A stretch of DNA of 64,000 bases from Occultella aeris (GTDB lineage: Bacteria; Actinomycetota; Actinomycetes; Actinomycetales; Beutenbergiaceae): NCBI RefSeq assembly GCF_902703175.1, contig NZ_CACRYJ010000053.1, positions 1-64,000 of the forward strand, in the 5' to 3' direction. Position 1 is the stretch's first letter. Each line of letters opens with the position of its first letter. Shown one piece after another: positions 58,411 to 64,000 of the stretch. A model generated the notes under the pieces. It was not told the origin of the DNA and made no database searches. It saw only the letters and a program-made list of their open reading frames with translations. The translations under genes were made by a program, and so were the position numbers.

Positions 58411-58434
58411 ATATATCTTAGCACTAAGAGATAT
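58411..58434. promoter_or_regulatory. MarR-type palindromic operator overlapping the SDR promoter
   Basis: ATATATCTTAG - CA - CTAAGAGATAT: 11-bp arms with one mismatch, in a strikingly AT-rich patch. It contains the minus-strand -10 TAAGAT (58420-58415), so binding should shut off the SDR-MarR transcript and may affect the GNAT gene 14 nt to the right. Confidence 0.75.
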
Positions 58435-58447
58435 TGGACTGTCTAGC

Positions 58448-59017
58448 ATGGCGTTCGTGCCGACCTCAGGACCGCCGTCCGTCCGCCTCGCCACCGCCGC
58501 CGACGTGCCCGGGATCGCCGAGGTGCACGTGCGGGCCTGGCAGCGCGCCTACGCGGGCATCGTGCCGGCGGATCACCTCGACTCCCTGGACGTGTCCGTG
58601 CGCGCCCAGCAGCTCAGCCGCCGGTTCGGCTCCGACGCCGTGTCCGGGACGGTGCCGACACTCGTGGCGACCGAATCCGACGAAGCCGGCGACGACGGCA
58701 CAGTGCTGGGGTTCGTGAACGCCGGCCCGTACCGCGAGGACGACGTACCGGCCGACGGGCCCGGCTGGGGTGAGATCTACGCGATCTACGTGCACCCCGA
58801 CCACTGGTCCCGCGGCGTCGGCCGGGCCCTGTTCGACGCGGCGCTCGCGACCCTCGACGCCGACCGGACCGTCGCACTCTGGGTCCTCGAGGCGAACGCG
58901 AACGCTCGCCGGTTCTACGAGCGGATGGGGTTCACGCCCGACGGCGCAACGAGCGTGTTCGAGGTCGCCGGCGCCGAGATCCTCGAGGTCCGTTACCGGT
59001 GCGACCCGGTCACCTGA
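58448..59017 (+). CDS. GNAT-family N-acetyltransferase
   Basis: 189 aa. AEVHVRAWQRAYAGIVPADHL at the start, the acetyl-CoA loop YVHPDHWSRGVGRALFDAAL, VLEANANARRFYERMGFTPD and EVRYRC at the end. Substrate unknown. Shares the divergent region with the SDR-MarR unit. Its 3' end overlaps the convergent membrane methyltransferase gene by 25 nt. Confidence 0.9.
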   Translation: MAFVPTSGPPSVRLATAADVPGIAEVHVRAWQRAYAGIVPADHLDSLDVSVRAQQLSRRFGSDAVSGTVPTLVATESDEAGDDGTVLGFVNAGPYREDDVPADGPGWGEIYAIYVHPDHWSRGVGRALFDAALATLDADRTVALWVLEANANARRFYERMGFTPDGATSVFEVAGAEILEVRYRCDPVT

Positions 59018-60021
59018 CCGGCGCCGGGCGACCGGTCGCCGTGACGGCCGGGCAACCTCGGCACCCACACGCGCACCGACGCCCGGTACCGCTCGTACGG
59101 GTCACCGAAGCGGGCCAGCAGGTCCGCCTCCTCGGCGCCCCGGATGCCGTGGTGCCACGCCAGCCCACCCAGCACGGCCGCGACGATCATCGTCCACGAG
59201 CCGAACCAGAGGCCCGCCCCGATGGACTGGACCACGCCGGCGGTGGCCATCGGGTTGCGGAGCCAGCGGTAGGGACCGGCCACGACGAGGCGCCGGGCGG
59301 TCTGCGCCGGCAGCGGTGTGCCCTCGCCGGCGATCGCCATCGTCAGGCAGGAAGCGAGGCCGAGCGGGCTGGCCACGAGGAACAGCGCCGCGCCCACCGT
59401 GGGCCACGGGTCGGCCGCCAACGCGGACCAGTCCACCCGTAGTCGGCGCTCGAACGCCACGAGCAGCAACGGGACCACGACGAAGAACCCGACCCAGAAC
59501 ACGACCAGCTGCGTCAGGCTCGCGGCCACGTGGCACCGGCGGGATCGGGCCCGGGCCGCCCGGAATCGGAACGGCCCGATGAAGTACCAGCCCGTCGGGA
59601 TCCGGCCGAACCGCAGGGTCGCCGCCGTGGCCACGGACCCGAACGTCGCGGCCAGCATGAGGAGCACGCCCCACCCGGCGGCGCGGTCGAGCAGGCCCTG
59701 GCCGAGCAGTGCGATCGTGAGCAACGTCGACCAGACCGCGGTGACGGCCGCGACCCGCCAGCTGCCGCGGGCCGCGGCGAGCGCGGAGCCGCCGACGAAC
59801 AGGAGCAGGTCCGGCCCGACGAGCAGCCGCGGATCCCACGCGCCGAGCGTCCACACCCGCACGGTGTCGGAGGCGAACACGGCGACCCACCACAGTGCTC
59901 CCGCGACCGCCTGGCCGGCGAGGTAGACCCGGGCCATGGTCGCGGGCCGGATCGGCTGGACACCGCCGGGACTAGGCGATCGCGACAGGGTGTCCCGCAC
60001 TCCCCCACCATCCGCTCGCAC
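58993..60021 (-). CDS. membrane protein of the isoprenylcysteine/phospholipid methyltransferase (ICMT/PEMT) type
   Basis: 342 aa with about eight hydrophobic helices. The SAM-binding C-terminal motif appears as GPYRWLRNPMATAGVVQSIG, followed by EEADLLARFGDPYERYRASV. That is the usual signature of the methyltransferase/NnrU-like family. The substrate is unknown. GTG start 7 nt after TAGCCT. Confidence 0.83.
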   Translation of the reverse strand: MRADGGGVRDTLSRSPSPGGVQPIRPATMARVYLAGQAVAGALWWVAVFASDTVRVWTLGAWDPRLLVGPDLLLFVGGSALAAARGSWRVAAVTAVWSTLLTIALLGQGLLDRAAGWGVLLMLAATFGSVATAATLRFGRIPTGWYFIGPFRFRAARARSRRCHVAASLTQLVVFWVGFFVVVPLLLVAFERRLRVDWSALAADPWPTVGAALFLVASPLGLASCLTMAIAGEGTPLPAQTARRLVVAGPYRWLRNPMATAGVVQSIGAGLWFGSWTMIVAAVLGGLAWHHGIRGAEEADLLARFGDPYERYRASVRVWVPRLPGRHGDRSPGAGQVTGSHR

Positions 60022-60028
60022 GCCGGTC

Positions 60029-60034
60029 AGGCTA
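60029..60034 (-). promoter_or_regulatory. -10 element of leaderless methyltransferase promoter
   Basis: TAGCCT, 7 nt (GACCGGC) before the GTG. Confidence 0.4.
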
Positions 60035-60069
60035 TCGGGCGTCGACGTCCCGGTGTGCCCCGCCTGGGG

Positions 60070-60501
60070 TCAACGGCGCACGTAGTCGGCCAGATGGTCC
60101 CGCTCGGCCTGGAGCTCGTCGATGCGGTTCTTCACGATGTCACCGATGGAGACGATGGCCTTGAGCTCGCCGTCGACGACGACGGGCAGGTGCCGGATCC
60201 GCAGGTCGGTCATCCGGCGAGCGAGGTCCTCCAGGTGGTCCTCGGGCAGGCAGGTCTGCACCTCGACCGTCATGACCTCGGCGACCTGCACCTGCAGCAC
60301 GGCCGGGCCGCGGTGGTGCAGCTCGCGGACCACGTCACGCTCGGTGACGATGCCGGACACCGAGTGCCCACCGTCCTCGGAGACCACCAGAGCACCGATG
60401 TGGTGCTCGTCCAGCTGCGCGAGAAGGTCAGCCACGGTGGCGTCCGGCCTGATCGTGACCACGGCCGCGCCCTTGCGTCGAATCACCTCTGAGATACGCA
60501 T
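60070..60501 (-). CDS. two-CBS-domain protein
   Basis: 143 aa, essentially a CBS pair: first repeat about 8-65 (ATVADLLAQLDEHHIGALVV, GIVTERDVVRELHHRG), second about 72-128 (LARRMTDLRIRHLPVVVDGE, AIVSIGDIVK), and a short C-terminal helix. Such proteins bind adenosyl ligands (AMP/ATP/SAM/NAD). Partner unknown. The ATG behind GGAGT is used; upstream codons are shadow. Confidence 0.9.
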   Translation of the reverse strand: MRISEVIRRKGAAVVTIRPDATVADLLAQLDEHHIGALVVSEDGGHSVSGIVTERDVVRELHHRGPAVLQVQVAEVMTVEVQTCLPEDHLEDLARRMTDLRIRHLPVVVDGELKAIVSIGDIVKNRIDELQAERDHLADYVRR

Positions 60502-60578
60502 ACTCCACGATAGCCCGTTGTGACGTTGCTCACACGGTCGAGCAACGAAGTCGCCCGGCGAAGGCGTGCGATCGGGCG

Positions 60579-61598
60579 TCAGGACGACCCGAAATGGTCC
60601 CAGCCGGAACCTCCCACGGGCGCAGCCGCGCCGTCGAGCGTGACCCGGGGTCCGCCGTCGGGCGCTTCCTCGGAGCCCTCCTCGCCGCCACCGCCGACGG
60701 CGGGACCGACGACGCCGATCCGGCGGAATCCCGCCGGATAGGCCGCCCCGGCCGGGAACGTCGCGACCAGGCCGTGGTCCTCCCCGCCGGTGAGCACCCA
60801 ACCGAGGGCGCTCGCGTCGCAGGCCTGCGCCACCACGTCGAGCTCGTCCAGGGCCGGGCCGAGGTCGCGGGTGCGCAGGTCGATGGACACGCCGGCGGCC
60901 CGGGCGATCCGGCCGAGGTCCTTCAGGAGTCCGTCGCTGACGTCCATCATCGCCGTCGCCCCGGCGCCCGCCGCGGCCGGGCCGTCCGTCAGCGGCGGGT
61001 CGGGGCGACGATAGGCACGCACGAACGCGGCCTCGTCGGCCGAGCCGCCGCCCGCCGTCGGGCCCTGCGCGCGGAGCAGCTCGAGACCGGCGGCGGAGTG
61101 ACCGAGCACCCCGGAATGCACCACGACGTCCCCGGGCCGGGCGCCCGAGCGCAGCACCGGGGCGCGGCCGGCCAGGTCGCCATGGACGGTGACGGCCGCG
61201 ACGATCGCCGGCCCGCCGGACAGGTCACCGCCGACGACGCCCACACCGTGTGGGCCGCACGCCTGCGCGAGGCCGTCGGTGAGGTCGAGGACCCAGTCCA
61301 CCTCGACGTCGTCGGGCAGCACCAGCGAGAGGACGAGGGACGTCGGCCGGGCACCCATGGCGGCCACGTCGGCGAGGTTCTGCATGGCGGCCCGCCAGCC
61401 GACGTCGGCGCCGGTGCTCCAGGCGCGGACGAAGTGGCGCTCCTCGACGAGCACATCGGTGCTGACCACGAAGCGACCGTCGGCGGCGCGGATCACGGCC
61501 GCGTCGTCGCCGGGGCCGAGCAGGGTGTCGGTGCCGGCCGGCAGCCGGGGAATGATCCGGGCGAGCAACTGTTCCTCGGACAACTCACCCACGCGCAT
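60579..61598 (-). CDS. thiL: thiamine-monophosphate kinase
   Basis: 339 aa. Last step of thiamine diphosphate synthesis. LLGPGDDAAVIRAADGRFVV (metal/ATP), STDVLVEERHF, GWRAAMQNLADVAAMGARPT, MMDVSDGLLKDLGRIARAAG and GGEDHGLVATFP. ATG 7 nt after TAGCCT. The tail after residue ~310 is Gly/Glu-rich. Divergent from the DUF3515 lipoprotein gene, a usual actinobacterial arrangement next to ddl. Confidence 0.96.
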   Translation of the reverse strand: MRVGELSEEQLLARIIPRLPAGTDTLLGPGDDAAVIRAADGRFVVSTDVLVEERHFVRAWSTGADVGWRAAMQNLADVAAMGARPTSLVLSLVLPDDVEVDWVLDLTDGLAQACGPHGVGVVGGDLSGGPAIVAAVTVHGDLAGRAPVLRSGARPGDVVVHSGVLGHSAAGLELLRAQGPTAGGGSADEAAFVRAYRRPDPPLTDGPAAAGAGATAMMDVSDGLLKDLGRIARAAGVSIDLRTRDLGPALDELDVVAQACDASALGWVLTGGEDHGLVATFPAGAAYPAGFRRIGVVGPAVGGGGEEGSEEAPDGGPRVTLDGAAAPVGGSGWDHFGSS

Positions 61599-61605
61599 GA
61601 AGGCG

Positions 61606-61611
61606 AGGCTA
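61606..61611 (-). promoter_or_regulatory. -10 element of leaderless thiL promoter
   Basis: TAGCCT, 7 nt (CGCCTTC) before the ATG; no Shine-Dalgarno. Confidence 0.5.
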
Positions 61612-61681
61612 GCCCGGCGGCGCCACTCGGGCCGCATCGGAGGCGACGCGGCCGGGTGCGGGTGGGCCGCTCGAACGCGGC

Positions 61682-61687
61682 TACCGT
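61682..61687 (+). promoter_or_regulatory. -10 element of DUF3515 promoter
   Basis: TACCGT, 6 nt (GAGGGG) before the GTG. The GAGGGG could also act as a very close ribosome site. Confidence 0.4.
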
Positions 61688-61693
61688 GAGGGG

Positions 61694-62263
61694 GTGAGTT
61701 CGACCTTCCTCCCACGCAGCGGTTCGGGACCGCGCCGTATCCGTCGCGGCGCTCGCATTGCTCGCCATGCCGGTGCGACGGCGGCCCTGGCGCTGGTCGG
61801 TGCCGCGCTGCTCGCGGGGTGCGCCACCCCGGCGACCGTCGAGCCTGCTCCGAGCGCGAGCGAGCCGGTCTGCGCGGACGTGCTGATCGCCCTCCCGGAC
61901 ACCCTGGCCGGCGCCGACCGCCGATCCACCACGTCGCAGGCCTCCCGCGCGTGGGGCGACCCGGCCATCACCCTGCGGTGCGGCGTCACCCCGCCGGGCC
62001 CGACCACCGATCGGTGCATCACGGCCGAGGCCGCGGACGGCTCCACCGTCGACTGGGTGGTCGCCGAGCTCGCCGAGGACGACACCGGCTCGGACTCGGG
62101 CTCGTGGACGTTCACCACCTACGGGCGGACCCCGGCGGTCGAGGTCGTGGTGCCCGTCGAGTACGCCGGAGAGGACGCCACCTCGGTGCTCATCTCGCTC
62201 AACGGCGCGGTCTCGGTGATCCCGCAGACGCGCGCCTGCATCGGATCCGAGGACCTCCTGTAA
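61694..62263 (+). CDS. DUF3515 family lipoprotein
   Basis: 189 aa. Basic N-terminus, hydrophobic core (TAALALVGAALLAGCA) with a lipobox LLAGC, then a 130-residue extracellular domain with three further Cys. CADVLIALPDTLAGADRR and WGDPAITLRCGVTPPGP are typical of DUF3515. It lies between thiL and ddl as in many actinobacteria. Function unknown, likely envelope-linked. Confidence 0.9.
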   Translation: MSSTFLPRSGSGPRRIRRGARIARHAGATAALALVGAALLAGCATPATVEPAPSASEPVCADVLIALPDTLAGADRRSTTSQASRAWGDPAITLRCGVTPPGPTTDRCITAEAADGSTVDWVVAELAEDDTGSDSGSWTFTTYGRTPAVEVVVPVEYAGEDATSVLISLNGAVSVIPQTRACIGSEDLL

Positions 62264-62270
62264 AGGTCGC

Positions 62271-62320
62271 TTGACACACTCTCTCGGCGTGAAGCACACT
62301 TGACGTCATGCACGCTTCAC
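62271..62320 (+). promoter_or_regulatory. promoter with inverted repeat before the membrane protein-XRE pair
   Basis: A perfect -35 TTGACA (62271-62276). Downstream, GTGAAGC (62289-62295) and GCTTCAC (62314-62320) form a perfect 7-bp inverted repeat spanning the expected -10/start region (weak -10 CACACT). Probable operator of the XRE protein encoded downstream. Confidence 0.55.
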
Positions 62321-62343
62321 ACGTCGCACTGTCGGGAGACCCC

Positions 62344-62745
62344 ATGTTCGCTCGCTGGACCCTCACCATCGCCTTCGCGCTCGTCGTCGCGGCCGCCATC
62401 GGGGCGGTGGCGTCGGTGTTCAACCCGGAGGCGCCGCTGGTCACCGGGCTGGTCTTCACCGCGGCCACCCTCGGCCCGGCCGGTGCACTCGGCTGGTTCC
62501 TGTTCGTGAGCCCGAAGACCGTGACGCCGGACCCCAACGCCGAGGACAACGTCGAGAACACCTGGCTGCAGAAGGCCGCCGCCGGCGCGTTCACGGATCT
62601 GCTCATCGTGCTCGCGATCGCGCTGACCGTGGTCTCGGTCACCGGCCGCTCCCCGGACGCCGAGATCCTCCTCCTCGGTGCCGTGGTGCTCGCCATGGGC
62701 GACGTCGCGATCCGGTACGTCCTCACCGCCCGCCGGGAGCGCTGA
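62344..62745 (+). CDS. small four-helix membrane protein paired with an XRE regulator
   Basis: 133 aa from the ATG behind GGGAGACCCC; an ATG 12 codons earlier, inside the operator, is the alternative if the mRNA is leaderless. Four hydrophobic helices: two near 5-25 and 33-52, then, after a polar segment (PKTVTPDPNAEDNVENTWLQ), two near 75-95 and 100-120. Small membrane proteins next to short XRE regulators of this type are common but uncharacterised. Confidence 0.82.
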   Translation: MFARWTLTIAFALVVAAAIGAVASVFNPEAPLVTGLVFTAATLGPAGALGWFLFVSPKTVTPDPNAEDNVENTWLQKAAAGAFTDLLIVLAIALTVVSVTGRSPDAEILLLGAVVLAMGDVAIRYVLTARRER

Positions 62746-62748
62746 GCC

Positions 62749-62943
62749 GTGCGCAACTCCCTGCCCGACCGCCGTGCCGAACGCGGCTGGTCCCAGGCCG
62801 AGCTCGCGGAGCGCCTCGGCGTCTCGCGGCAGACGATCATCTCGATCGAGAAGGGGCGCTTCGACCCCAGCCTCCCGCTGGCGTTCCGGCTCGCCGACGA
62901 GTTCGGCGTCGCGATCGAGGACCTGTTCGATCCCGAGCGCTGA
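62749..62943 (+). CDS. short XRE-family regulator (YozG/Cro-like)
   Basis: 64 aa, almost only the HTH: RAERGWSQAELAERLGVSRQ, TIISIEKGRFDPSLPLAFRL, FGVAIEDLFDPE. GTG start 3 nt after the membrane-protein stop. It fits the family that autoregulates a regulator-membrane protein operon. Confidence 0.92.
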   Translation: MRNSLPDRRAERGWSQAELAERLGVSRQTIISIEKGRFDPSLPLAFRLADEFGVAIEDLFDPER

Positions 62944-62949
62944 CGCCTC

Positions 62950-64000
<1,051 letters not shown>

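Overview
The window is chromosomal DNA of a very high-GC actinobacterium. The evidence is the actinobacterial ribosomal-protein/obgE/proB and recG/rsmD/coaD blocks, a CxxC-type L28, a DosR/DosS-like two-component pair, a SAM-IV riboswitch, and many start codons placed 6-8 nt after a TAnnnT box (leaderless mRNAs). I infer a Micrococcales-type soil or environmental organism; the species cannot be fixed by eye. I see no rRNA, tRNA, CRISPR array, transposase or prophage.

1-12.6 kb (all minus except two flavin genes): the housekeeping chain rplU-rpmA-obgE-proB ... proA-small membrane protein-nadD-(partial hypothetical). proB and proA are separated by about 6.4 kb of accessory DNA in two modules. 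The first is a sulfur/flavin module: a luciferase-like monooxygenase preceded by a SAM-IV riboswitch and a short ORF with three consecutive Cys codons, with an FMN reductase and a flavin reductase on the other strand. The second is a tightly overlapping three-gene operon, SLATT membrane protein - SLOG protein - secreted/transmembrane protein with a TIR-like C-terminal domain. This is the best candidate here for an undescribed nucleotide-signalled defence system.

12.8-31.7 kb: a peptidase E homologue and an orphan membrane protein lie between rplU and the RNase E gene, closed by a perfect 19-bp hairpin. Then comes cydABDC, translationally coupled to a GAF-GAF histidine kinase that keeps the DosS/DevS haem histidine. 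A near-perfect DosR-type palindrome sits in the cydA promoter, and a DosR-like regulator is encoded about 3.3 kb beyond the kinase gene, in front of an M20 peptidase and a membrane-anchored glycerophosphodiesterase.

31.8-48.9 kb: sugar-acid catabolism. It has a LacI regulator, KDPG aldolase, KDG kinase, a second PfkB kinase, a second aldolase and an altronate/galactarate dehydratase, plus a ThuA / PmoA-like / Gfo-Idh cluster. These are interleaved with the core block coaD - coiled-coil protein - yceD - rnc - mutM. A thioredoxin-reductase-like gene faces an XRE-cupin regulator. ThyX faces a catalytic-domain-only alanyl-tRNA synthetase paralogue, which is preceded by a leaderless Ala-rich leader peptide and a terminator: a complete candidate alanine attenuator.

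49-64 kb: rsmD, an ABC exporter pair, recG, rpmB, and a fossil divergent pair (ECF41 sigma factor and NAD-epimerase) in which one deletion removed both N-termini. Then follow a cation/proton antiporter, MarR-SDR with a clear palindromic operator, a GNAT, a membrane methyltransferase, a CBS-domain protein, thiL, a DUF3515 lipoprotein, a small membrane protein with an XRE regulator, and ddl running off the right edge.
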